Positions 46,162 to 57,420 of a stretch of DNA of 64,000 bases are shown here, piece by piece. Where the stretch lies: NCBI GenBank assembly GCA_033398695.1, contig CM065812.1, forward strand, positions 135,290,858 through 135,354,857. Direction: 5' to 3'. The stretch comes from Orobanche coerulescens. Lineage: Eukaryota; Streptophyta; Magnoliopsida; Lamiales; Orobanchaceae. The translations under genes were made by a program, and so were the position numbers. Positions within the stretch are counted from its first letter, which is position 1. Each line of letters starts with the position of its first letter. Below the pieces are notes generated by a model. The model saw only the letters and a program-made list of their open reading frames with translations. It had not been told where the DNA came from and did no database searches.

Positions 46162-47309
46162 TCACCCCTGACGGCAGCAATAATGCTCTCTCTCTCCGTC
46201 CGCTGCTCCTCTCTCATGGCAGCCAGCATACTCTCCCTCTCTCTCCTCATCTCCTCTCTCTCTCTCCTCATATCCTCTCTCTCTCCTCATATCCTCCCTC
46301 AGCCCGTCGAACATCTCCTGCAAGCGCTCTCTGTCGGGTGGCGGGCCGGCATCTGCCTGCCCTTGTGTCAGCAGAAGAGGCTCGGGGGACCCCTCATGGG
46401 CCTCATCCAGTAGAAATCCTCTCCCCCGAGCGTGCGCCGGCGCTCCTCCCCACCGGTCAAAATGTGAGATGATGCGGTGGTCGATCGGGGCCTGGGGAGC
46501 TAGCATCGGCTCATCGTCCGACCACGTCAGCCCCGACTGCCGGCACAGAGCGCAGATAAGAGAGGGGTGCTTCAACCCCGTCTTGGCCCCTCCCTGAATA
46601 CACTGGAATATAGATCGGACCAAGAGAGGGGCCACATCGAATCGCAGCCCGGATGTGATAGCATATAGTGTCTGGGCTCGGGATAGAAAAACAGTGCGGA
46701 TCTGAGAGGTGGGGTCTATACGAGCGCAGATAAAATATAGCCAGGCACGCCCGAGCCGACTGAGGCGCGAGCTCTTAAAGTGGAAAGTGGAAGAACCCGG
46801 TGCGCGCCGCTTCCAGTCGGGCTCCGTAAGAGTCTCGAGCAGAGCCTCCTTCGTGAGGCTATCCATAACTCGGTCATAAGCCATCTCATCTACCATCGGC
46901 AGCTCAAATAACCTCCGAATAGCAGCTACAGAATAATCCACCGTAATACCCTGGACATCAACCTGAGTCCGAGTGTCTGACTGCTGCAACATCTGGCCTG
47001 CCTGAATGTGCTTCAATAACACGCTGGCATAGAACTCCTGCACTATCGAGATCACCGCTGGCTCGGGGGGTGCAGCGAAACGGGCCCACCCCATCTCGTC
47101 TATCATGGTATGCAGTTCCCCGTCTTGGGGGGCTGGAGTGAATCCCCTCTCCGGGATCAGAGGTCGCGGCCGAATCTTCTCGTTGAAGATTTTGTGGATC
47201 TCCGGGTCAGAAAACTGGTGCGCCTCCGTATCGGCGCGACTACGAGAAGTTTCCTCGAGTGGGGGACGGCGAGTCTGGCCCTCTTGCTCAGCTTCTTAGT
47301 CCTATCCAT
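46162..47309 (-). CDS. Athila-type late ORF (putative plant transposon protein)
   Basis: A minus-strand open frame runs from about 47300 to 46162; the first Met after the open region is at 47106. An ATG at 47309 lies two bases out of frame, so the true start is probably frameshifted. The conserved core has MGWARF, IVQEFYASVL, VDYSVAAIRRLFELP, SRLSRLGRAWLYFICARIDP and LPT-free RSIFQCIQG-type blocks. This resembles the widespread plant 'putative transposon protein' domain in the late, env-position ORF of Athila relatives. No signal peptide or membrane segment is evident, so an envelope role is not supported. The C-terminus is Arg/Glu-rich (RRERGYEERERGDEE), partly from a CTC-rich repeat. A CAG acceptor (47318-47320) lies just upstream. 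Function unknown. Confidence 0.7.
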
Positions 47310-47317
47310 AGCGAGTC

Positions 47318-47836
47318 CTGAAAAAATTAAACACCGGAGTTTACTTACTCAAACAATAACGAGAATAATCATCACTCGGCTAAGGATATCCGGCCGTAAA
47401 TCAGAAATTTAACGAGATAGCACAGCCGTGAGAGAAAAATGAAATTGAACCATAACGTTTAAACTAGACGTACGGGTTGGGGTTGCTGTAATTCCAGAAC
47501 AAATATGTTGCACATAGATTCAAAATATTGCCTTAACAAAGAAAAATTTTCATTCAAACATTTCATCAAACACTTTAAAGACATGAGTTCAATTGAAGAA
47601 CAAACAAGATAATAGCTCGATAAAATCCCCAAAAACAACAACACAAATCAGTCGTCATGACAACCGACATATTCAGCTCATTCATAATCAAAAATAACCA
47701 TCAAAAATCGATCAAAAGTTCATATTTCCCAATCTTAATAAGACTTTGAAAACTAACAACATAATCAATATTTCATGAATGACAACATCTCATTTCGCAA
47801 GTCATGAAGCAATTAATAACAAGGATTGAGAATTAC
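47318..47836 (-). other. Predicted intron upstream of the late ORF
   Basis: On the minus strand, CAAG|GTAATT (donor, 47836) and TTTTTCAG|GACTCG (acceptor, 47318) bound a 519-bp AT-rich stretch between a 5'UTR-like, TC-rich segment and the late ORF. Splice-site quality only; no transcript evidence. Confidence 0.45.
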
Positions 47837-47960
47837 CTTGATTAGCTTTGAGAGATGCAAGAAAAAAAATGAGAAGAAGAAGGTTTCTTGGCCGAACGCT
47901 TCGTGCAGGGGAGGGAAAAAAAAGGGAAGGATTTGTACCTGGGTGTCGGCCGAATTCGGG

Positions 47961-47970
47961 TTATAAGATA
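47961..47970 (-). promoter_or_regulatory. Possible internal TATA of Athila-like element
   Basis: Minus-strand TCTTATAACCC, about 30 bp downstream of the last palindrome (48000), followed by a pyrimidine-rich leader. It resembles the LTR order palindromes, TATA, leader, donor. Confidence 0.4.
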
Positions 47971-47996
47971 CCTGGGCTCTTCAATTTCTGCATGGT

Positions 47997-48312
47997 GTGC
48001 CGCGGCACAGCTCAAGTGAGCCGCGGCACCGAGTACAGTCCCTTTTACCTGCTCATTTGTTTTGTTGTGGGCCGCGGCTCAGCTTTCGTGTGCCGCGGCA
48101 CAGGGATATTATTGTGCCGCGGCTCAGAACATATGTGCCGCGGCCCATAGTACAGATTCCTGGCTCATGTTTTTGGCTATGGGTGCTCCGCGGCTCAGGA
48201 ACAGCGTGCCGCGGTTCAGGACTCAAGTGTGCCGCGGCTCAGTAATGTTGTGCCGCGGCACATAGTACATAAAATTTAGCTCTCCCTTTTGATTTGTGTG
48301 TGCCGCGGCTCA
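47997..48312 (-). repeat. Internal cluster of GTGCCGCGGCAC palindromes
   Basis: CCGCGG cores start at 48000, 48021 | 48072, 48093, 48117, 48138 | 48188, 48209, 48232, 48253 | 48303. Steps within blocks are 21-24 and gaps are 51, 50 and 50. The LTR pairs (52261, 52282 and following) have 21-bp steps and 51-53-bp gaps. The last unit is single. Confidence 0.93.
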
Positions 48313-48838
48313 AGCATAAATTTCTCCCCTCGGACTTTTCCTGCACAGAATTTTTAGAAGAACACATCAAGAACGAGAGGGACAAGCAAATCAAAGCACA
48401 AAATGATGAAAAATAAAAATTCAAGAATGCAAGAAAAATACAAAAATGCAAAAATCTACAAATACGAACTCGGGTTGCCTCCCGAGAAGCGCTAAGTTTA
48501 TAGTCTTCAGCCGGACCTATTTAAAAATCAGTTCGCTTTTCGCAAACTCCATTTGATCTCCGCCCCGTTCATCGAACCGTTAATATGATTTTTAAAATTT
48601 TGACCAACGGTCCTTAATGATTCGATTTTCAGTTCGGACATCTAATGTTGGTTGCGGAAAGGTTTTGACGAGAACAACTTTCCGAAACACCCGTTTTTCT
48701 CATGACTAGATGTCCGTTTGATTTCCGGCTTATTTCCCTCTTTCAAAAATGACTTTATGACAGCAGCAGACTTGTCCGAGTGTAGCTGGTCGGATGGCGA
48801 TGATGGCATGTCCACATGCTTGAGATATGCGACTCGTT
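48313..48838 (-). mobile_element. Athila-like element, region where pol is missing
   Basis: Non-coding. Includes the GGGTTGCCTCCCGAGAAGCG block (48473-48492) often seen in plant Athila relatives. RT, RNase H and integrase should lie around here and are absent. Confidence 0.6.
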
Positions 48839-51134
48839 CTACATCTTTCTTAGAAGTCGGACCATCTGAAAATGAGTCTTTCGACCGACGATTCTTCCGG
48901 TGTCTTTCTTTAGCAACGACATCCACACTTTCAATTTGTGAGCTTTTATCAACACCTCCCTAACATGGAAAAGATTTGAACACTTGGAACGTGACATGCT
49001 CATCTTGAACCCCAGAGTTAATTCCCCTTTTTCCACGTCTATAAGAGTTCTGTCGGTCGCTAAAAATGGTCGTCCCAAGATAATCGGGATATCTTGATCT
49101 TCCTCCATGTCGAGAACAATAAAATTCGCTGGAAAGATAAATTTATCCACTTTTACTAACACGTCCTCAATCAGTCCCCTCGAATACTTAATAGATCGAT
49201 CCGCTAATTGCAAGGAGACCGTCGTCGGCTTTGCTTCTCCAATTCCCAGCTTCTTGAAAATAGACAGAGGCATGAGGTTAATACTAGCACCGAGATCGCA
49301 CAATGCCTTATTGAAAGAGAGATTCCCCATGGTGCACGGTATGTTGAAACTTCCCGGATCTTTCAATTTTGGTGGAAGCTTCTTCTGAAGAATCGCGCTG
49401 CACTCCTCCGTCAAGGCGACTGTCTCAAACTCCTCGAGTTTTCTTTTCTTTGACAAGATCTCTTTCATGAATTTAACATAGCTTGGCATTTGTTCCAACG
49501 CGTCGGCAAATGGAATGTTAATATGAAGCTTCTTGAACACGTCTAGGAACTTAGAGAATTGCTTGTCCGCCTTTTTCTGCTGTAATCTCTGCGGAAACGA
49601 CACGGGTGGCACATATGCCTTCGGATTATCTGGAAACGTTATCGAGGGTCTCCAATCTTGTGGTTCCTCCGTCGCTAAATTTTTCTTCTCCTCAATTTCA
49701 ATTCTCTTTTCACTCCTCTCGGGCTGGTCACACACCTCCTTCCCGCTTCTCAAACCGATCGCATTTAGACTTTCTCTAGGATTTGTCTCGGTCGTACTTG
49801 GCAATGCTCCCTCCGGTCGGGCTGTCAACACATTAGCAATCTGGCCCAGTTGGATTTCCAAGTTGCGAATGGAGGCGGAATGATTTCGTAATGTTGCTTC
49901 AGTACGGGTCATGAATTGACTCGTATTCGCTGCCAAATTCGCAATTGCTTCCTCGAGAGAAACTTTTGGAGCGGGAGGAGGCTGCTGTTGGTTTTGAGCA
50001 AATGGAGGATGGTTCGAGTTTTGTCCGTTTCTCCATGAGAAGTTAGGATGATTACGCCATCCCGGATTATACGTGTTGGAGTACGAATTATTTTGCCGGT
50101 TTTCGTTTCCTACGAACTGAGCTTGTTCAAATGGGGGCTGCTCGAACGGGTTTCCGACTTGGAACTCTGCACTAGGGTGAGATCCGTTACACCAATTGCA
50201 AGACTCAATGGTAACGGGGGAAGGGGCATGTGAAAATGCCTGAAGTTGCTAAGTCAAGGCGGCGACTTGAGCTGACAATGTAGATATCGGGTCATTACTC
50301 GAAATTTCCATAACTCGCTTCGGCGTTATTCGTTCGGATGACCATTGATAAGCATTAGCGGCCATATCTTCCAACAACGAGTGTGCTTCAGCCATCGTCT
50401 TTCCCATCAAGGCTCCACCGGCGGCTGCATCCACGAGAGTGCGTGTAGAGGCACTCAAACCATTGTAGAACGTCTGAATCTGAAGCCAGTCCGGAAGGCC
50501 GTGATGTGGGCCTCTCCTTAACAAATCTTTGTATCGCTCCCACGCACGCCTCGTGAAGCGACTCCATATCGTATTGACCAAAGGTAGTGATCTCATTTCT
50601 CTGTCTCGCCATCTTAGAAGGTGGGAAGAATTTAGCAAGGAAGGCTTGCGCTAACTCTGCCCATGTCGTGATCGAGCCCGTCGGTAAGGAATTCAGCCAA
50701 AATTTCGCTTTATCCCTCAAAGAGAAAGGGAAAAGCCGTAATCAGATAGCATCGTCGGTGACACCATTGTTCTTGAACGTGTCACAAATCTCGAGAAAAG
50801 AAGCAATATGTGCATTGGGGTCATCGTTCGGCAATCCACAAAACTGGCTAGCATGCACCATCTGAATGATCGCGGGCTTGATTTCGAAATTGTTGGCTTG
50901 GATTGTTGGACGCCGGATCCCCGAAAAGTTCGCGTTGATTTGCGGCATAGCATAATCTCGAAGAGCCAGTGTCGGTTGAACTTGCTGCACATGGTTATCT
51001 CCTCCTTGAATTTTGATATTTTCAGCCATAGTGACTGTTGTCGGTAGATCTCGTTTCTCCTTCTTCTTTCTCCTAAGAGTGCGCTCGGGTTCGGTATTCA
51101 AAGGTAGTAGGCCTTTGTTACCGAGTTTTCTCAT
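48839..51134 (-). pseudogene. gag: Athila-like gag-protease
   Basis: From ATG 51134 (or the internal MAENIKI Met), minus-strand frames give an Athila Gag: FEIKPAIIQMV, FCGLPNDDPNAHI, capsid KAKFWLNSLP-like text (AKFWLNSLPTGSITTW), FFPPSKMARQRNEI, YDMESLHEAWERYKDLLR, HGLPDWLQIQTFYNGL. After a Gln/Asn/Pro-rich linker comes the protease with KLPPKLKDPGSFNIPC, the active-site variant CDLGASINLMP, and IPIILGRPFLAT. Lesions: a stop near 50741, a frameshift near 50540, a stop near 50250. Protease is intact to about 48,960, and then the frame ends without RT. The product would be Gag and a maturation protease only. Confidence 0.88.
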
Positions 51135-51262
51135 GCACTACCCGAAAAATTCCTGAAAGGAAAAACAAATAAATAAATAAAATTAAACACACAAAAATAA
51201 GTAAATAAAAACATTCAAACTAAGACTAGAAATACTGAAATCGATATTAGCAAAAATTTCAG

Positions 51263-51279
51263 TCCCCGGCAACGGCGCC
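51263..51279 (-). other. Primer-binding site of Athila-like element (tRNA-Asp type)
   Basis: TGGCGCCGTTGCCGGGG on the minus strand, seven bases from the 5' LTR. This PBS is characteristic of Athila/Tat gypsy elements. Leader 51135-51262 contains no ORF. Confidence 0.92.
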
Positions 51280-51285
51280 AAAAAC

Positions 51286-52602
51286 TTGTTGCGATATTTC
51301 TTGAACGCAAGTGCACGTTATCGTATATAAGTAATAAAGTGATGAGTGAGTATCGCTCCCACGAGGACTGAATCACTAACTGCCGATTTTTGTGTATTCC
51401 AGTTTTATTTGAACAATCGAACTTTGGGTAGCAATTAATTACTAAAGAAAATTAATAAAAGACTAAACAGTAAAAACGTTCGCTTGAAGAAAGAGAATCA
51501 AATGATGAATAAGTCTAGGATTCTAAATCCACCTCGGTTTATCCGAATTTACTCTCGATTATCTGAAGTTAATGATTTTCCCAATTTATTGAAGGCGAAG
51601 ATTGCTAATATACTCTACGACCTCTCCCGAGGTCAATAGATTTTTCTAAAGGCGAATAACGCACTCTATCCCTAGGTGAATTAATTCGTCAATAGGCAAA
51701 AAGCATAAAATCTCCAAAAGGCCACGTACTTCCTATGAGTATATTTCTATCTCACAAGATAAAACGGTCCTCACCAATAGTTCCTCACCAACTCTCCTCT
51801 CCCGATTCGAATTGAATGATTAAAACAATACAACTATTGGCCAGATAATTGAAAGCATTAAACACGATTGGGAAAACTCAACAAAAAGGGAATTAAATAG
51901 ATAATCTCAAGCAAATCCACAAACACGAGTTTCATCAAAATCCTAGATTAGGGTTTTAGCCTGACATGCTAAATAATGAAAATACAGAATTAATAAATAA
52001 AAGCATGAAAATCAAACGCAGATGAAGAGCTCGGATTCCTCCGTTCTTCTGGCTTCCGCCCTCTGCCCTTGATGTCTTCTGCTTCTCTCGTCTGCCTTCC
52101 GTGATCCTCCTTTTCCCAAGCCTCCAAGATGATTAATTAGGGTCTTAAACCCTTATTTATAGCTCTCAACAGTCTCCAAATCGCGTCCGTGTGAGTAGGT
52201 CGAGAACTGGCTTCAAAACGGCCCAAATCCGCGCGGAGCACACCAAAACTGCCTTATGTGCCGCGACTCACTTAATCTGTGCCGCGGCACATGGCATCCA
52301 GATTAAAACCTGGGCGCTGTGACTTTCTTCTGGGCCGCGGCTCACCTGGACTGTGCCGCGGCACAGAGTACAGATTACTCTGGTGCCCGCTGGTTGCCTT
52401 CCTGTGCCACGGCCCACTTGCCTTGTGTCGCGGCCCATGGCCAAAATTCACCGTTTTCGCCCGTTTTGCCTCGTTTTAGCTTCCAGACTACAATATCCTG
52501 TCAAACATACAAGAATAAGACATTAAAAGCTCATTTATGCAATTTTACTCGCCAAAATAATACTAAATGATGATAAATAAGCGTATAAAAATACGCCTAA
52601 CA
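51286..52602 (-). mobile_element. Athila-like element, 5' LTR
   Basis: TGTTGCGATATTTC to GCCTAACA, 1317 bp. Palindrome cores at 52261, 52282 | 52335, 52356 | 52407, 52428 (three pairs). TATA CTATAAATA (minus) about 52156-52164. Confidence 0.94.
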
Positions 52603-54364
52603 GTTCACATCCGTTGTGTCCTTGTTATCGATTAACCATTCTAAGGTAATCGAGGTATTGAATTGGGACCGCCAAGTACGGTGCCCATCCATGAGTCATT
52701 ATTGTCATGTTGGCCGACTCAAGGCAGCACACTATCATTCTCGCGAATTCGGTAATCTTGGACCATTGCCGTTTGTGATTAATTGTGTTTTGGAGGCTAG
52801 TCTCGGCTAGTGCTCGATGGGTAAGTTTGGGGCTTGAACCTTCGCGGTTGGTTTCCCAACACCTACAGCTCATTAGGTCACGGTCACTGGGTGATCTCAT
52901 TATGGGTAAGCTTGGGGCTTGAACCTTCGCGGTTGGTTTCCCAACACCTAAAGTTCAGTAGGTCAGGGTCATTTCAATGATCTCATTATGGGTAAGTCTG
53001 GGGCTTGAACCTTCGCGGTGGTTTCCTAGCACCTAAAATTCAGCAGGTCACGGTCACTGGGTGATCTCATTATGGGTAAGTTTAGGGCTTGAACCTTCGC
53101 GGCTGGTTTCCCAACACCTACAGTTCAGTAGGTCACTGTCACTGGGTGATCTCATTATGGGTAAGCTTGGGGGTTGAACCTTCGCGGTTGGTTCCCAACA
53201 CCTACATTTCAGTAGGTCACGGTCATTTCGATGATCTCATTACGGGTAAGTCTGGGGCTTGAACCTTCGCGGTTGGTTTCCCAGCACCTGCAATTCAGCA
53301 GGTCACAGTCACTGGGTGATCTCATTATGGGTAAGTTTGGGGCTTGAACCTTCGCGGTTGGTTTCCCAACACCTACAGTTCAGTAGGTCACGTCCATTGG
53401 ATGTCTCATTGTGATATGGCTTCGTGCCGTGGCTTCAGCCCTCATTGTGATACGGCTTCGTGTCGTGGCTTCGGCCCTCATTGTGATACGGCTTCGTGCC
53501 GTGGCTTCATCCCTCATTGTGATACGTCTTCGTGCCGTGGCTTCGGCTCTCATTGTGATACGGCCTCGTGCTGTGGCTTCGGCCCTCATTGTTACATCTT
53601 CGAGCTGTTTTGGCTTCAGGTGATGGTGATGACAGCTTCGGCTGAGTGGCTTTCAGGCTTTTGTGATATCTTGGTATTTTTATTGGAGCCTTCAGGCATT
53701 GTGGTTCATATTTAATTCAATTCTGGTGTGGTTCATGTTCGTGTAATTCACTGTGGAGTTCTATAATTATGATTCGCCGTTGGGAATTTATGTTCTAACA
53801 TGTTTAACACGTATTAGTACTATGCCTCGGGCATAGTGTTTCATGAATGCTCGGTTCTTACCATGGTTTGTGAGCATCTCATATTATTATTATCATTGTA
53901 CTGTTTCATTCTGCTTTGGATGCATATCATGTTTTACATGTATTTGATGTTCATTATCTGGATGACTGGCCCCGTGGGGCGGAACATGTTTTTCATGTTT
54001 TAGGTGCTTGCGATGAGAGAGTTGAGACACAAGGGCATGACGATGGCGACGAGGCAGTCGAGCGATACTAGTCCAAGTTGTTCATGTTGGTCAGTCAGTT
54101 GGAGTGTTCTTCAGTTTTTCAGTCTTTGTCATTATGTATTATCCGAGAAAATGCTCATGGATGTTATTGTATTTTATTTTTGGCCAGGTAGGCCCATCGT
54201 TGTCGTTGAAATTCCTCATCGGAATATTGTGTCGGATATCATAATTGGGACTATGATTTCCCTTGTTTGTTAATTTGATGTATTTTAGTCGTGTTCGCCT
54301 GGTGGATCTCCTGGTGTGTGGTCCACGGCACTGTAATAACCCAATAGGATTTGGGGGTGTTACA
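52603..54364 (+). mobile_element. LTR C, second part
   Basis: Resumes at GTTCACATCCG, then more copies of the 85-bp repeat than LTR A, the 36-bp repeat, and the LTR end GGGTGTTACA at 54364. No PBS follows; the next base is decayed copia, so this is the right end of the whole nest. Confidence 0.92.
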
Positions 54365-55260
54365 GATTAGGATTGAGTACACTAATCCCATTAGCATACC
54401 TACAACTTGTGCTCCCACTAACCATGACGACTGGCATTCTCCAAGTAAAAGAACACGTTATACAAGTCTTCATACATAAACTTATCGCCCAGTCAAGTTT
54501 CATGTATTTGCGAATGATTAAGTATTTGAGCCATAAACATTTCCAGTGTCAACCCCCTTATCCAATAAGGACTGGAATATTTGCTCTCAAATACACGAAC
54601 GACTTTATATATATATGATTCAGGAATATCAGTGACTACCAGTAAATAAAGAAACATTCAATTTCCTTTTTGATAAGTATTTACATAACAAGTACAATCT
54701 CCTCACGCATCCATCTTCTGAGTGGCATTCGAGGGCATATCCCTAATAATATGCCACTTACACTCAATACCACACGCTATGATATCTAATACCCATGTTC
54801 TCCAGATGACGCTCCAAGCTTATCTGAGAAAGTGGCTTCATCAGTGGATAAGCGACGTTGTTATCTGATTCTATTCTATGTAGTACAATGTATCCTTTGA
54901 GAACAAATTTGCTCATGAGATTATACTTTATCTCAATGTGTTTTGTATTATTGTGAAACCCAAACTCCTTGGCCTGCGCTACAACTCCGTCGTTTTCACA
55001 TAAAATCGAAATAGGCAGCTCAGCACATGGTATCACTTGAAGTTCTTCCAGAAACTTCTTTATCCAAAACCCTTCCTTATAGGCCTCCGAGGCCGCTTGA
55101 TACTCAGCCTGACAGGTGGAATCAGCAGTCGCGCTTTGCTTGGCACTTCGCCAAGACACTGCTCCTCCATTAAGAGTAAAAATATAGCTAGATCGAGTTG
55201 TCTTTCTGTCCTTGGAAGTCAGCATCAGTGAATCCCTTCACATTTAGTTCTCCACCTCCA
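54365..55260 (-). pseudogene. pol: Ty1/copia RNase H and 3' pol end
   Basis: The minus frame at 54764-55225 matches copia RNase H. It shows SSYIFTLNGGAVSWRSAKQS, ADSTCQAEYQAASEAYKEG, CENDGVVAQAKE, TKHIEIKYN and a terminal NMGIRYH. The start of the domain (YTDAD) is disrupted near 55230. 54365-54763 is the non-coding tail. RNase H removes the RNA template. The enclosing element is continuous with 7527 across the nest. Confidence 0.88.
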
Positions 55261-56540
55261 CACATTAGAACCAGATCTCGAGTCCTTCTCAAGTACTTGA
55301 GAACGTTCTTTATTCATGGGATTGCCTGAAACCTACTTACCATGCTCATAGCGTGCGCAATGTCAGGTCTTGTACATATCATAACATACCTAAGGCTACC
55401 TACATCCGATGCATATGGTATGGTACTCATTTCCTTTCGTTGTTCCTCACTTTGAGGACACATCTTCGAAGTGAATTTTATTCCATGTCGCATCGGTAGG
55501 AATCCTCTTTTAGATTCATCCATCTTAAACTGCTTTAAGATTTTATCTATATAGATGGCTTGAGAAAGACCTACCATTCTCTTTGCTCTATACCGGTAGA
55601 GCCAAATCCCAAGAATATAGGTAGCTTCTCCCAAGTCTTTCATAGAAAAAGTACTCAAAAGCAAAGCTTTCACAGGACTGGGCATTCCCAAATTGCATCC
55701 TATTAGCAGAATAACATCTACATATATTACTAAGAATGCGATCTTGCTCCCACTAACCCTCTTGTATACACAAGGTTCCTCTTTATTTTCATAAATTCAA
55801 ACTATTTGACTGCCTCGTCAAAATGAAGGTTCCAATTCCACAAAGTCTGCTTTAGTCCATAAATGGAACGTTGAAGCTTGCACACCTTATGAATATCGAC
55901 CTTAGACATAAATCCTTTAGGCTGCTCCATATAGATCTCCTCCTCGAGGAATCCATCAAGGAAAGCCGTCTTTACGTCCATCTGCCATATCTCATAATCG
56001 TGGTAGGTGGTTATAGCAAGCATCATTCGAATAGACTTGATCATCGCTACGGGCGAGAAGGTATCGTGGTAATCGATCCCTTCTTTTTGGATAAAACCCT
56101 TTGCCACAAGCTTGGCCTTATATGTCTCAACCTTGACATCCCCATCAGTCTTTGTCTTATAGATTCATTTGTTCCCAATGGCCACTATGTCCTTGGTGCG
56201 GTCTACTAGAGTCCACACCTGATTGGCATGCATTGAGTCAATCTCAACTTCCATAGCTTCCCGCCATTTTGCGAAGTCCACATCTACCATCGCTTGGTCA
56301 TAGGTAGCGGGGTCTGTCCCTTGGCTATCACCCAGAATCTCATGGAGACCCAGTTCCTCCAAATACATTAATCCATACCTCTCAGGTACTTGAGACACCC
56401 TACTAGACCTTTGAGGTGGTTGTGCTTGTGTTTCATAAGGTTCGGTTCCATCTTCTTGCACAGTTGTCTCCGGAAGAGTTTCATTGTATTCTTCCAAAGA
56501 AATACTTCTACATGTTCCTGAATGATGTGCTTGCAAAGCA
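55261..56540 (-). pseudogene. pol: Ty1/copia reverse transcriptase
   Basis: Fragments in order on the minus strand: linker with EVEIDSMHANQVWTLVD (56165-56536); AKGFIQKEGIDYHDTFSPVA and WQMDVKTAFLDGFLEEEIYM (55802-56107); LKDLGEA-type SMKDLGEATYILGIW and VGSLRYVMICTRPDIA (55314-55691). The YVDD-containing strand falls in a broken stretch (about 55692-55740) where DVIL-like text remains. Stops and frameshifts separate the pieces. Domain order IN-RT-RH is diagnostic of Ty1/copia. Confidence 0.9.
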
Positions 56541-57420
56541 ACACCGAACCTTCGATATTCAGGATTTAGAATAGATATGAATCATCCCTTCACAGACCTA
56601 TCTTCCAATTTCTCCACCTTAGTCTTCTCGACATAGGCGGGTCATCCCCAAATCCTAATATGATTAGGACTTGGTTTCCTACCCTCGCACATCTCGTGTG
56701 GAGTCTTACGAACAGACTTGGAAGGATACCTATTCAAGATATAAGTAGCAGTAAGGAGCGCATATCCCCACAGGTTAACTGGTAAGTCGGTGTAACTAAG
56801 CATGAAACGAATCATGTCTAACAAAGTTCGATTCCTTATTTCCGACACACCATTTAGATGAGGAGTCCTTAGAGGTGTAAGTTGTGACACTATTATGTGC
56901 TCCTTAAGGAACTCGTCAAACTCTGTACTCATATACTCATCACCTCGGTCTGACTGAAGTGCTTTGATATGATTATCAGTTTTCTTTTCGACTAGGGCCT
57001 TAAATTCCTAGAATTTCTCAAAGGCCTCGGATATATGTTTCATCAAGTACAAAACCATACCTGTATGATCATCTGTGAATGTAATGGAATACTGATATCC
57101 GTCACGTTCTGCTTCCAAAGCACCACACACATCGGTATGAACTACTCAAAGTTCATCAGTGGCTCTTTCAAAAGTCCCTGCGAAGGGGGACTTAGTCATT
57201 TTGCCCTTAAGGCAAGATTCACAAGTTGGAAATGGATTCGATCCCAATGGGCCCGTAAGTCCATCTTTTTCCATCTTGTAAACCTTGGTCTTACCAACAT
57301 GACCAAGTCTATGATGCCATTTCAAAACTTGATTAGTTTCATCCCTAGCATGCTTCCTAATCATAGTGTTTACAACGACTTTGTTGCTCAATTTTAGATG
57401 ATATAATCTATTTAACAATG
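56541..57420 (-). pseudogene. pol: Ty1/copia integrase
   Basis: The GAG-pre-integrase zinc region at 57146-57418 shows WHHRLGHVGKTKVYKM and CESCLKGKMTKSPF. The catalytic core continues in broken frames to 56642, with QLTPLRTPHLNGVSEIRNRT (catalytic Glu region), LLDMIRFMLSYTDLPVNLWG and YILNRYPSKSVRKTPHEM. Stops near 56933 and 57010. The text resembles the Tork/TNT1 part of copia more than SIRE; lineage not certain. Confidence 0.88.

Noticed and set aside
46074..46472. 132-codon plus ORF rich in Leu/Ser
   Set aside because: Antisense shadow of the Athila late ORF, caused by its CTC-rich tract.
46162..47309. Envelope protein of a plant retrovirus
   Set aside because: The ORF is in env position but no signal peptide or transmembrane segment is visible, and its core matches a domain of unknown function common in plant TEs.
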